From assembly GCA_965249955.1 (NCBI GenBank), contig OZ252261.1, forward strand, positions 3,038,001 to 3,102,000: a stretch of 64,000 nucleotides of DNA. Direction: 5' to 3'. Made by a program: the position numbers and the translations under genes. This document shows positions 36,486 to 44,908 of this stretch, one piece after another; the first letter of the stretch is position 1; each line of letters opens with the position of its first letter. A model generated the notes under the pieces. That model saw only the letters and a list, made by a program, of their open reading frames with translations, was not told where the DNA came from and did not search any database. This DNA comes from SB11 sp965249955 (GTDB lineage: Bacteria; Bacteroidota; Bacteroidia; UBA8524).

Positions 36486-37262
36486 GTGAGCGATAAAAAG
36501 AAACCATTAATATTAGTAACCAATGATGATGGGGTTTCAGCCCCGGGTATACGCCACCTTATTGAGTGGATGAAAGAATTGGGTGAGGTAGTAGTAGTGG
36601 CACCCGCAGGCCCACAATCGGGTATGGGGCATGCTATTACTATATCAAAACCTTTGCGTTTGGATGCGGTAGACCTTTACCCCGATATAAAAGCCTATCA
36701 AGCATCGGGTACACCAGTAGATTGTGTTAAGTTGGCAGTTGATGTGGTTTTACATCGCAAACCCGATCTGTTGGTTTCAGGCATTAATCACGGTTCAAAC
36801 TCCTCTATCAACGTAATATATTCAGGTACCATGTCGGCAGCTGTTGAGGGCGCAATAGAAGATATACCCTCAATAGGCTTCTCGCTGTGCGATTATAGCT
36901 ATAATGCCAATTTTTCACCCATTAAAAGCCATTTACAAAGCATAGCTAAAAATGTGCTTAAAAACGGATTACCCAAAGGCACATTGCTAAATGTTAACTT
37001 TCCTAAAGTTGAAGATGAAGCAGGTATAAAAGGCATTAAAATTTGCCGTCAGTGCAAAGCCAAATGGCAAGAAAATTTTGATGAGCGTAAGGATCCGGGG
37101 GGGCGCAGCTACTACTGGCTTACAGGTAAATTTATTAATGGCGATCATGGTGAAGATACCGACGAGTGGGCTTTGGCAAACAACTATATATCAGTAGTTC
37201 CTACCCAGTTTGATTTAACTGCCTACCATGCTATTCCTTATTTGAACGATTGGGAATTTTAG
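36486..37262 (+). CDS. surE: 5'-nucleotidase SurE
   Basis: A 258-residue metal-dependent nucleoside monophosphatase of the SurE family. The metal site LVTNDDGVSAPGI lies near the N-terminus, followed by GTPVDCVKL and SGINHGSN. The start is a GTG at 36486. The stop codon lies inside a 23-base palindrome that also touches the next gene's ATG. Confidence 0.95.
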   Translation: MSDKKKPLILVTNDDGVSAPGIRHLIEWMKELGEVVVVAPAGPQSGMGHAITISKPLRLDAVDLYPDIKAYQASGTPVDCVKLAVDVVLHRKPDLLVSGINHGSNSSINVIYSGTMSAAVEGAIEDIPSIGFSLCDYSYNANFSPIKSHLQSIAKNVLKNGLPKGTLLNVNFPKVEDEAGIKGIKICRQCKAKWQENFDERKDPGGRSYYWLTGKFINGDHGEDTDEWALANNYISVVPTQFDLTAYHAIPYLNDWEF

Positions 37263-37280
37263 TGTACATTGTACACTAAA
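37258..37280. promoter_or_regulatory. 23-base palindrome at the surE / esterase junction
   Basis: TTTAGTGTACA (37258-37268), a single T, then TGTACACTAAA (37270-37280): perfect 11-base arms. It covers the surE stop (TAG 37260-37262) and ends on the A of the esterase ATG. It could be a repressor operator, or an mRNA hairpin hiding the start codon; a one-base spacer favours a DNA dimer-binding site. Confidence 0.5.
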
Positions 37281-38671
37281 TGAAAGCACTTTTTTTACCA
37301 CTTTTTCTACTGGTTAGCACTGTTCTTTGGGGGCAAGTAACCATTAATGTTACACTACCTGTTAATACACCACAAGGTGAGGATATTTATATAGCAGGTA
37401 GTTTTAATAGTTGGAATCCAGCAGATTTGGCGTATAAACTCACCCAAAAACCGGGTAATGTATATACTATTGATATTGCAGCACAAACCGGTACTATTAA
37501 GTTTAAGTTTACACGCGGCAGTTGGGCAACTGTTGAGGCTACTGCAAACGGTAGCTTTAGACCCGATAGAGAGTTTACCTTTGGCAATGGACAAACTATT
37601 GATTTGACTATTGATGGCTGGGAAGACCAAAAAGCAGGAGGAAACTCTACCGCGCTTTCAAATGTAAAAGTAATCAGCAACACCTTTGCAATGCCCCAAT
37701 TAGGACGTACAAGGAGGGTGTTGATATACTTACCCAACAATTATGCAGTAGACAGTCCAACGCGTTATCCTGTGATATATATGCACGATGGGCAAAATGT
37801 TTTTGATGCCGCAACATCTTTTGCAGGTGAATGGGGAGTGGATGAAACCCTAAGTCAACTAGAAATTAACGGCGATAAAGGTGTAATTGTAGTTGCTATT
37901 GACAATAGTAGCAATAGGATTGCCGAGTATACTCCTTACAAGAATAGTCAATACGGTGGCGGAGAAGGCGATAAATATGTTGATTTTATAGTACAAACTC
38001 TAAAACCATATATTGATGCCAATTTCCGTACACTTAGTAACAGGCAAAACACAGCCATAGCAGGTAGTAGTTTGGGGGGGGTAATCAGTTTGTATGCCGC
38101 AGTAAAATACCAAGGTGTATTTAGCAAAGTAGGCGTTTTTTCGCCAGCCTATTGGATAAATAAAGACTCGTTGCAAAACTTTATTACCAGCACGGGTTAT
38201 AAGCAGCCTTTGCGTGTATATACAGTAGGAGGGAAAAATGAAAGTCAGAGTTTGGTTGGCGATATAAGCGATATTGAAAACACATTAACTCAAGCAGGCT
38301 TTGATGCTGCACAACGCAAAGTAAGCATACACAACGATGGAGCACATAGCGAATGGTATTGGAAACGTGAGTTTGGTTCGGTATACCAATGGTTGTTTGC
38401 CAATACTAATACAACAAGTTTAAAAGAAATACACTCACCCACGTTTGATTATAAATTATATCCAAACCCTGCCGATACTCAATTAATTATAACATTAGGT
38501 GATGCACAAATGGCTACTTATAAAATATACGATGTAAAAGCAAAATTAGTTGCAGAAGGTAAAATTGTGGGTTTAGAAACAATAGATATAAGGCATTTAC
38601 TTCCTGCAACGTATAGAATTGAGGTGGTCTTAGGTAAAGAAATTGTAAATAAATCGTTTGTAAAAAGGTGA
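37280..38671 (+). CDS. Secreted esterase with glycan-binding-like domain and T9SS tail
   Basis: A 463-residue secreted protein. A signal peptide (1-19) is followed by an E-set/CBM48-like domain (about 20-115, with PQGEDIYIAGSFNSWNPAD), then an alpha/beta hydrolase of the esterase D / enterochelin-esterase type (about 130-375). The nucleophile sits in GSSLGG (about 262-267) and the His in NDGAHSEWYW; YMHDGQNVFD is typical. The last ~80 residues (YKLYPNPADTQL onward) form a type A T9SS sorting domain. It may deacylate a polysaccharide or cleave a siderophore ester. It starts 17 bases after surE. Confidence 0.88.
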   Translation: MKALFLPLFLLVSTVLWGQVTINVTLPVNTPQGEDIYIAGSFNSWNPADLAYKLTQKPGNVYTIDIAAQTGTIKFKFTRGSWATVEATANGSFRPDREFTFGNGQTIDLTIDGWEDQKAGGNSTALSNVKVISNTFAMPQLGRTRRVLIYLPNNYAVDSPTRYPVIYMHDGQNVFDAATSFAGEWGVDETLSQLEINGDKGVIVVAIDNSSNRIAEYTPYKNSQYGGGEGDKYVDFIVQTLKPYIDANFRTLSNRQNTAIAGSSLGGVISLYAAVKYQGVFSKVGVFSPAYWINKDSLQNFITSTGYKQPLRVYTVGGKNESQSLVGDISDIENTLTQAGFDAAQRKVSIHNDGAHSEWYWKREFGSVYQWLFANTNTTSLKEIHSPTFDYKLYPNPADTQLIITLGDAQMATYKIYDVKAKLVAEGKIVGLETIDIRHLLPATYRIEVVLGKEIVNKSFVKR

Positions 38672-38716
38672 TAATACAGCCTAAAACAGCTTACTGTATA
38701 TAATTAAATACTATTG

Positions 38717-38724
38717 TATTTTTG
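38717..38724 (+). promoter_or_regulatory. Possible -7 box before small membrane gene
   Basis: TATTTTTG fits TAnnTTTG, and the surrounding GTATTTTTGATA recurs exactly before the gene at 43120. It would give a leader of about 75 bases for the 38-residue gene. Confidence 0.3.
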
Positions 38725-38807
38725 ATAGGTGGATATGTGCTCAAGTCAATTATTCTATAAATACAAAGCAATATATCTTGCGATTGTATTAATTAAAATA
38801 GTTGCAT

Positions 38808-38924
38808 ATGTTATTTATGATTGTTCCCGGAGTTGCTGATATTGTGCTTGCTTCTGTAATTGGTTTAGGATTGTTGGTTATGGCCTTCGATTTAAAAAGC
38901 AAAAAAAATCAGAAAGCGGCCTAA
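38808..38924 (+). CDS. 38-residue small membrane protein
   Basis: An ATG-started frame of 38 codons plus stop. The product begins MLFMIVPGVADIVLASVIG, continues through a hydrophobic stretch to about residue 27, and ends in a basic tail (DLKSKKNQKAA). That is a single membrane span with a positive C-terminus. It lies in an otherwise empty 350-base gap and is followed by a good terminator, which supports it being a real transcript. The next gene has a like N-terminus (MLLFGMPGG plus one span). I do not recognise the family. Confidence 0.5.
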   Translation: MLFMIVPGVADIVLASVIGLGLLVMAFDLKSKKNQKAA

Positions 38925-38951
38925 TCAGGCAACCGCTTAAATTCCTTAAGT

Positions 38952-38991
38952 AAACCACTAATTAAATCGGTGTCGGTTTAGTTAGTGGTTT
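38952..38991 (+). terminator. Terminator after 38-residue gene
   Basis: AAACCACTAA (38952-38961) pairs with TTAGTGGTTT (38982-38991), with extra inner pairs, and a T run follows. Confidence 0.75.
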
Positions 38992-39025
38992 TTTGTGTAA
39001 TATTGCTTTTAAATAATTTATTAAT

Positions 39026-39280
39026 ATGCTTTTATTTGGAATGCCTGGAGGTACAGAATGGATAATTTTGACCATCATTGTTTTGTTAATTGTATTTATA
39101 GTTAGGGGAATTGGAAAGCGTAGTCAAAGACAACAACAAGGTCAACAGCAACAAACAAATCTTAATATTCATAATTACTCAATAACTTCAGAGTTAGAAA
39201 AACTGAACGAGTTAAAAGAAAAAGGAGTGCTTACTCAAGAAGAATTTGAAGTACAGAAAAGAAAACTTCTGAATTCTTAA
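39026..39280 (+). CDS. Small membrane protein with SHOCT domain
   Basis: An 84-residue protein: one membrane helix (about residues 9-28), a Gln-rich linker, and a C-terminal SHOCT motif (ELEKLNELKEKGVLTQEEFEVQKRKLLNS). SHOCT is a short helix pair often appended to membrane proteins, and its role is oligomerisation or unknown. The start at 39026 is 102 bases after the 38-residue gene and lies beyond its terminator. No function can be given. Confidence 0.8.
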   Translation: MLLFGMPGGTEWIILTIIVLLIVFIVRGIGKRSQRQQQGQQQQTNLNIHNYSITSELEKLNELKEKGVLTQEEFEVQKRKLLNS

Positions 39281-39305
39281 TCTATACGTAAAAGAATAAA
39301 ATGAT

Positions 39306-39338
39306 AAAGCCCATAAGACGATTAGTTTTATGGGCTTT
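39306..39338. terminator. Hairpin between convergent SHOCT and dapA genes
   Basis: AAAGCCCATAA (39306-39316) pairs perfectly with TTATGGGCTTT (39328-39338). It lies between two converging genes and could end both transcripts. T runs on each side are weak. Confidence 0.65.
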
Positions 39339-39359
39339 GCTATTAACGAATATTTAAAC

Positions 39360-40232
39360 TTAGTATTTCTTCACCAGCTCAATCAATTGGGCTTTAACCT
39401 CGTCGTTAACAGGGTACAGCGGTAGGCGTACTGTGCTGCCACAAATACCCATTTGCTCAAGCATTATTTTTATTCCGCTAGGGCTACCGTCAGCAAAAAT
39501 AGTAATAGCACTATCCAAAATACGATAGTGTAGTTTGCGGGCTGCATCAAAATCACCCTTTAACCCAAAGTTAACCATTGCACTAAAATCGGCAGGGTAG
39601 GCGTGTGCTATTACTGATATTACTCCATCCATGCCTGCTGCTAATAGGGGTAGGGTAAGGGCATCATCACCACTTAATACTAAAAAATTAGCAGGTTTGT
39701 TTTTTATTATGGTCATGCACTGCTCCATATTTCCACTTGCCTCTTTCATACCAATAATATTAGTATGTTCAGCAAGTTTCAAAGTAGTTGCAGCAGTCAT
39801 ATTACTACCTGTACGGCCGGGTACATTATATAATATAATAGGGCGGGGGCTTGCATCGGCAATAGCAGTGTAGTGGGCTATAATACCTTTTTGGTTGGGT
39901 TTGTTATAATAAGGGCTAACCGATAATAGGGCATCAATATCCGTAAAATCAAAGGCGTTAATGGTGGCAACTACCTCGCGGGTATTATTACCGCCAATGC
40001 CTATTACAAGAGGCACACGTTTATTATTAACACGTTTTATGGTAGCTACTACTTGCTGCTTCTCGTCGTTGCTAAGGGTAGCAGTTTCACCTGTTGTGCC
40101 CAGCATAACTATATAGTTGCAACCGCCGCTTATTAAGTGCTCAGTAACTTTTTCAAGGCCGATATAATCAACCTCTCCATCAGCAGTAAAAGGGGTGATG
40201 ATGGCAACACCCGTTCCTTTTAGTTTATCCAT
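39360..40232 (-). CDS. dapA: 4-hydroxy-tetrahydrodipicolinate synthase
   Basis: A 290-residue class I aldolase joining pyruvate and aspartate semialdehyde in the lysine/diaminopimelate pathway. The Schiff-base lysine is Lys163 (GMKEASGN), Tyr135 is in LYNVPGRTG, and the Thr pair is in MLGTTGETATL (43-53). I chose the ATG at 40232 (MDKLKGTGVAIITPF). The frame is open further upstream into the DUF6913 gene, but those residues are unlike the family. Its start is 25 bases after the DUF6913 stop. Confidence 0.96.
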   Translation of the reverse strand: MDKLKGTGVAIITPFTADGEVDYIGLEKVTEHLISGGCNYIVMLGTTGETATLSNDEKQQVVATIKRVNNKRVPLVIGIGGNNTREVVATINAFDFTDIDALLSVSPYYNKPNQKGIIAHYTAIADASPRPIILYNVPGRTGSNMTAATTLKLAEHTNIIGMKEASGNMEQCMTIIKNKPANFLVLSGDDALTLPLLAAGMDGVISVIAHAYPADFSAMVNFGLKGDFDAARKLHYRILDSAITIFADGSPSGIKIMLEQMGICGSTVRLPLYPVNDEVKAQLIELVKKY

Positions 40233-40257
40233 AATCCGTTTATTTGGGCTGCAAAAT

Positions 40258-40773
40258 TCAGCCAATTTTTTGTAAATAGCGCAATAGCTCGCTAATAAAA
40301 TCAGCATTTTTAGCGTCAAGCATCAAATCATAAGCCTCTTTATATAAAGTATTTGATGGAGCTATTTTGCACTTGGCTGCAGAGCGTGCAACCATAAAGC
40401 TGTATTGTATCTTTTCAGTATCTAAGTTGATTAGATAATCAAAGTTGTTGTTTAAAAAACTATCTAAGTGCGAATGTATAGGTAAATTCAACCAGTTAAG
40501 ATGGCTGCGGTTAAAATACTCGTAACCGTAGGTAATACTCAGTCCTTCAGGATTCTTTTTTGCATTAATAAACCCCAAACTTTGTACATCTTTTTTTAGC
40601 CCTTGCAGGGTAGTAACTAGCTGATGGGCAGTTTTTTTCATCCGCTCATCACCGGCATTGTATAAAATACCTATTGTTTTGGCTTGACTAAGAGGAACAA
40701 AGTTTTTGTTTGTCCTTTTTTTGTTAAGCTCTTTTTTAAGGTAGTAATTGCCTATTTGTTGCTTTAGTCCCAA
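40258..40773 (-). CDS. DUF6913-type protein
   Basis: A 171-residue soluble protein between ligA and dapA. The sequence (KTIGILYNAGDERMKKTAHQLVTTL, FDYLINLDTEKIQYSFMVARSAAKCKIAP) matches my memory of an uncharacterised Bacteroidota family, DUF6913. It looks alpha/beta and has no signal peptide or obvious catalytic motif. The start is a TTG at 40773. It lies 63 bases downstream of ligA and 25 bases upstream of dapA on the minus strand, so the three may form one transcript. Confidence 0.7.
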   Translation of the reverse strand: MGLKQQIGNYYLKKELNKKRTNKNFVPLSQAKTIGILYNAGDERMKKTAHQLVTTLQGLKKDVQSLGFINAKKNPEGLSITYGYEYFNRSHLNWLNLPIHSHLDSFLNNNFDYLINLDTEKIQYSFMVARSAAKCKIAPSNTLYKEAYDLMLDAKNADFISELLRYLQKIG

Positions 40774-40836
40774 AGTGATGGTGTATATAGAGATTAGTAT
40801 TAATTAACCTCGAATTTTAAATCTTAAACCAAAAGT

Positions 40837-42915
40837 TTAACCAATCATTGTCATAAAATCTTGCTCGCTAATGATGGTAACCCCCAAATCAGTTGCCTTT
40901 TTTAGTTTTTCTGGTCCCATTTTGTCTCCAGCAATAAGATAATCTAATTTGCCTGAAACGCTGCTAACATTTCGCCCACCATTTACCTCAATCATCTTTT
41001 TCAAATCATCACGGCTTATGCTAAACACACCTGATACCAAAAAACTTTTGCTTTGTAGTTTGTCGGTACGTTCAACGCCTTCTTCTTCCTCAACCTCAAA
41101 CTTCAAGCCATTGTCTTTCATTTTTTGGATGATAGCTAGGTTACCTGTATCTCCAAAAAAGCGCACTACGTGTTCAGCAATTTTTTCGCCAATATCGTGT
41201 ATTGCCGACATTTCTTCTTTAGTGGCAGCGGCAAGTTTATCTATATTTCCAAAATGCTTGGCTAGTTTTTTAGCTACAGTTTCGCCCACCATGCGTATAC
41301 CCAAACCAAACAAAACACGCTCAAACGGTATAGCCTTACTGGCTTCTATACCTTTAAGTATGTTTTGCACTGATTTTTCTTGAAGCGAACGTTTTTTCTT
41401 TTCGCCGTCTATTTCATCACCTATTTCAAACTCAAGTCCAATTAGTTGGTCGTAAGTAAGAGTGTATAAATCAGCATAGCTGCGGATAAGGCCTTTATCG
41501 TACAAACCGCTTACGGTTTCAGCACCCAAGCCGTCAATATCCATAGCTTTACGGCCTATAAAATGGTCAATTTTGCCTTTTAGTTGTGGTTTGCAACCGT
41601 TTTCGTTGGGGCAGTAGTGTATGGCATCGCCTTCTTTGCGAACCAATGGGGTATCACATTCGGGGCAATGGGTAGCGTACTGTATTTTTGGGGCATTGGG
41701 CAATCGTTTGCTTGTATCTATGCCCGTAACTTTTGGTATTATCTCGCCGCCTTTTTCTACAAATACGGTATCGTTTTCGTGCAAGTCTAGTCGGTCAATT
41801 TCATCAGCATTATAGAGGCTGGCGCGCTTAACGGTTGTACCTGCCAAAAATACTGGGGTAAGGTTGGCAACGGGTGTAATAGCTCCTGTACGACCTACTT
41901 GGTAAGTTACTTTTTGCAGTACTGTAATGGCCGCTTCTGCTTTGTATTTGTATGATATTGCCCAACGAGGAATTTTTGCCGTAAAGCCCAAATCTTGCTG
42001 TTGCAGATAGTCGTTTACCTTTAGCACTATACCGTCAATATCATAACTTAGGTTGGGGCGTTCTTTTTCGTATTTTTTTATAAAAGAGAATACCTCGTTC
42101 AAATTTTTACATTTTTGGTAGTGGTCGCTTACTTTAAAACCCCATTGAGCAGCTTTTTGCAAGCTATCATAATGCGTTTCGGCAATTGGTTGGTCGGTAT
42201 ATATACCATACAAAAAAGCATCAAGAGGGCGTTTGGCTACCTCTGCACTGTCTTGCATTTTCACCGTTCCCGATGCAAAGTTGCGCGGGTTTTTATACAA
42301 ACGTTCTTTTATCTCGTCCTCGTCCAAGCCCTTCTCGCGCAATTCGGCAGCTAGTTTATGGTTTAGCTTGTCAAAAGTTTTGCGGTGCATAAAAATCTCG
42401 CCGCGTATTTCAAACTGTGTAGGCCAGTCGCCTGCCTTCAGTTGGTGGGGTATGCTTTTTATTGTTTTTACGTTGTTGGTTACGTCATCGCCCTGCACTC
42501 CATCTCCACGAGTAACGGCACGAACCAGTTTACCGTTTTCGTACAGCAAGCTAATGGCCAAGCCATCAAACTTTAGCTCGCATACGTACTCAAAATTATC
42601 ACCTATCGATTTTCGCACGCGGTTGTCAAATTCGGTCAACTCGTCTTCACTATACGTATTGCCCAAGCTCATCATGCGGTACTTGTGCTGCACGGTTACA
42701 AAATCTTTGGTAATTGCACCGCCTACTTTTTGTGTGGGCGAGTTAGGGTCGGCAAACTGAGGGTATTCGGCCTCTAATTTTTCTAATTCTTTTAATAGAA
42801 AATCAAAGTCGGTATCGTTAATAACGGGTTGAGATAGCACATAATACAAGTAATTGTGGTGTGCTAACTCTTTTGTAAGTTGTTCTATGCGTTGTTGGGC
42901 TTGCTGGCGTTCCAT
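40837..42915 (-). CDS. ligA: NAD-dependent DNA ligase
   Basis: A 692-residue LigA that seals nicks using NAD. The Ia domain is followed by the adenylation domain with Lys115 in CELKFDG, then an OB fold, a four-cysteine zinc finger (CPECDTPL and HYCPNENGC), helix-hairpin-helix motifs (GLGIRMVGETVAKKLAKHFG) and a C-terminal BRCT domain (from about residue 615). The architecture and length are normal. The start is ATG at 42915. Confidence 0.98.
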   Translation of the reverse strand: MERQQAQQRIEQLTKELAHHNYLYYVLSQPVINDTDFDFLLKELEKLEAEYPQFADPNSPTQKVGGAITKDFVTVQHKYRMMSLGNTYSEDELTEFDNRVRKSIGDNFEYVCELKFDGLAISLLYENGKLVRAVTRGDGVQGDDVTNNVKTIKSIPHQLKAGDWPTQFEIRGEIFMHRKTFDKLNHKLAAELREKGLDEDEIKERLYKNPRNFASGTVKMQDSAEVAKRPLDAFLYGIYTDQPIAETHYDSLQKAAQWGFKVSDHYQKCKNLNEVFSFIKKYEKERPNLSYDIDGIVLKVNDYLQQQDLGFTAKIPRWAISYKYKAEAAITVLQKVTYQVGRTGAITPVANLTPVFLAGTTVKRASLYNADEIDRLDLHENDTVFVEKGGEIIPKVTGIDTSKRLPNAPKIQYATHCPECDTPLVRKEGDAIHYCPNENGCKPQLKGKIDHFIGRKAMDIDGLGAETVSGLYDKGLIRSYADLYTLTYDQLIGLEFEIGDEIDGEKKKRSLQEKSVQNILKGIEASKAIPFERVLFGLGIRMVGETVAKKLAKHFGNIDKLAAATKEEMSAIHDIGEKIAEHVVRFFGDTGNLAIIQKMKDNGLKFEVEEEEGVERTDKLQSKSFLVSGVFSISRDDLKKMIEVNGGRNVSSVSGKLDYLIAGDKMGPEKLKKATDLGVTIISEQDFMTMIG

Positions 42916-43093
42916 AGGTGGGTTGCAAGTTAAAACAGTTTATAGATTTTTTAAACTCTAAAGCTAGTTGTTGTGTAGTGGAATCATACAGTTTATGTCG
43001 TGTGATTTAGTATTATGGAACAAATAACTGTTTTGTGGTTGAAAAGTCATAACAGAGTAGGCTATTAATCCCCCTTTATTATAAATAAAAAAG

Positions 43094-43101
43094 TATTTTT
43101 G
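43094..43101 (+). promoter_or_regulatory. Possible -7 box for the nuclease-like gene
   Basis: TATTTTTG fits TAnnTTTG and is 18 bases before the ATG at 43120, implying a very short leader. No clear -33 TTG is seen. Confidence 0.35.
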
Positions 43102-43119
43102 ATAAAGTTCAATTGATAT

Positions 43120-44847
43120 ATGGAAATAGAAGAAAGCAGGGACGATATTAAATATCCAAAGCCAAAAATTTGTTGTATAGATTTAGATAAAGAGGCTTCT
43201 CGTTGTATACAATATGCTGGTTTTCATGTGTTTGAAGGTACTCTTGGTTCAAAAGTAAAAGTACACAATAAAACTCAAGGAGATTATAAAAAAATTGTAT
43301 TAAACTACTCTTTTCCCATAAATATTCATGAGTATGATATTGTGGTTATCGACCTTACAAATGAGGTTGAGAAGATTGAGTATATTGATAGTGAACATGA
43401 ACGAGAAGCTAATTTTAATAATCAAGAAAGATATTTGATTTCTGAATTCCCTGCAAAACTATTTAATCCGGTACCATACACAACAGATATTTTAAATAGA
43501 AGACTTAAAGAAAATAAAAAAAAGTTTATCATAGAAGTAGTTTTCGCTAGTGAGGGGGTTCAAATATCTTATCAAGGAATTCATATTACTGGGTATAATA
43601 AAAAAAAGACTGAAGTAGGGTCTTATTCAAATTATAGTTTTAATGAGAACATTTTTTTGGATAACAAAAGATTAGGGAAGGAAATGCACGTGTGTGATAA
43701 TATTAATTTAGATCTTTCAAACCTGTTGAATGCTAACTTGAAAGAAAGCATTTATGAACAGACCTTTCATGAACCTTATGCAAGTGTAATAGGGAAAAAC
43801 TTTTTACCATTAATTAAAAACAATATTGAAGAACTAGTCTCTTATTTTTTTATATCAGATAAGAGGGCTACTTATGTATTCCCTAATTTTAAAAATAAAG
43901 CTAAATTTTTAAAGGATTTTTTGTCGAATATATTACCGTCCTTTCACCCTGATGTTTTTCCATACTCAACAACATTCAGTTGGAGAGATTCAGAAGATTA
44001 CTTGTTGCCAAATCAAAAGGAATTGTTTGAAAAGAAAGAGGGTATAATAACAAAACATGAAAATGAATTGAGGGAAGTTGATAATGAAATACAAGAAAAC
44101 AGCAATAAGTATAAGTTTTTACATGATCTTATAACGGGAACAGGGGAAGACTTGGTAAGGTCTTTAGTTGATTATTTTATATGGTTAGATTTTAAGGATG
44201 TAAAAGCTGTAGATGAAGAATCAACAAATATTAGGGAAGAAGACATTCGAATTGAGTTAGATAATGGGATTTTGATAATTGAGACCAAAGGAATTGGTGG
44301 CACATCAACCGATAACGATTGCTCACAAATCGCAAAAATTAGGAGGAGAAGAGAGAAACAGCAAGATAAACTAGATGTGAATGCATTATATGTGGTTAAT
44401 CATCAAAGATATTTGCCTCCGCTCCAAAGGAGTAATCCTCCTTTTACACAACATCAAATAAGTGATGCAGAAAATGATGATAGGGGGCTTTTAACAACTT
44501 GGCAATTGTTTAAGCTCTATTTTAATATTGAAAATAAAATAATTAGTAAGGAGGCAGCAAGAAATCAGTTGCTTAAATATGGACTAGTTGGCTTTACTCC
44601 AGATTTAGTAACTAAAATAGGTGTACCAAAAGAGTTATTTAAAAAAGGGAAAGTTGTAATCATTGACATTAATAATATTACACTTAAGATAGGTGATGAT
44701 ATTTTTATCGAAACAAATGGAGATTTTGAAAGAGCAAAAATCTTATCGATACAGTTAGAAGGAAATAATGTTAATGAAGTTTCGATAGGAGAAGTTGGAT
44801 TAGAGTTAAATAGTCTAGTGAATAAAAAATCATCGCTTTGGGTATGA
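43120..44847 (+). CDS. Putative PD-(D/E)XK nuclease with translation-factor-like C-terminal barrel
   Basis: A 575-residue soluble protein that I cannot assign to a named family. Residues 15-80 look like an alpha/beta (receiver-like) fold, with ICCIDLDKEASRCIQYAGFHVFEG and YDIVVIDLTN. A charged, coiled-coil-like segment covers about 300-332. Residues 338-470 resemble a restriction-endonuclease fold: GTGEDL (340-345), EEDIRIEL with Asp375, IIETKG with Glu388 and Lys390, Gln403, then VVNHQRYLPP (425-434). Residues 508-575 read like a domain-2 barrel of translation GTPases. It stands alone and is visibly more AT-rich than its neighbours, which suggests acquisition. A defence or RNA/DNA-cutting role is inference. 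Confidence 0.55.
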   Translation: MEIEESRDDIKYPKPKICCIDLDKEASRCIQYAGFHVFEGTLGSKVKVHNKTQGDYKKIVLNYSFPINIHEYDIVVIDLTNEVEKIEYIDSEHEREANFNNQERYLISEFPAKLFNPVPYTTDILNRRLKENKKKFIIEVVFASEGVQISYQGIHITGYNKKKTEVGSYSNYSFNENIFLDNKRLGKEMHVCDNINLDLSNLLNANLKESIYEQTFHEPYASVIGKNFLPLIKNNIEELVSYFFISDKRATYVFPNFKNKAKFLKDFLSNILPSFHPDVFPYSTTFSWRDSEDYLLPNQKELFEKKEGIITKHENELREVDNEIQENSNKYKFLHDLITGTGEDLVRSLVDYFIWLDFKDVKAVDEESTNIREEDIRIELDNGILIIETKGIGGTSTDNDCSQIAKIRRRREKQQDKLDVNALYVVNHQRYLPPLQRSNPPFTQHQISDAENDDRGLLTTWQLFKLYFNIENKIISKEAARNQLLKYGLVGFTPDLVTKIGVPKELFKKGKVVIIDINNITLKIGDDIFIETNGDFERAKILSIQLEGNNVNEVSIGEVGLELNSLVNKKSSLWV

Positions 44848-44908
44848 TAGTGAAATGAGTTTAATCTAAGACATTAAGCATCACCCAAAATCTGCTATCT
44901 TCGCAGCA

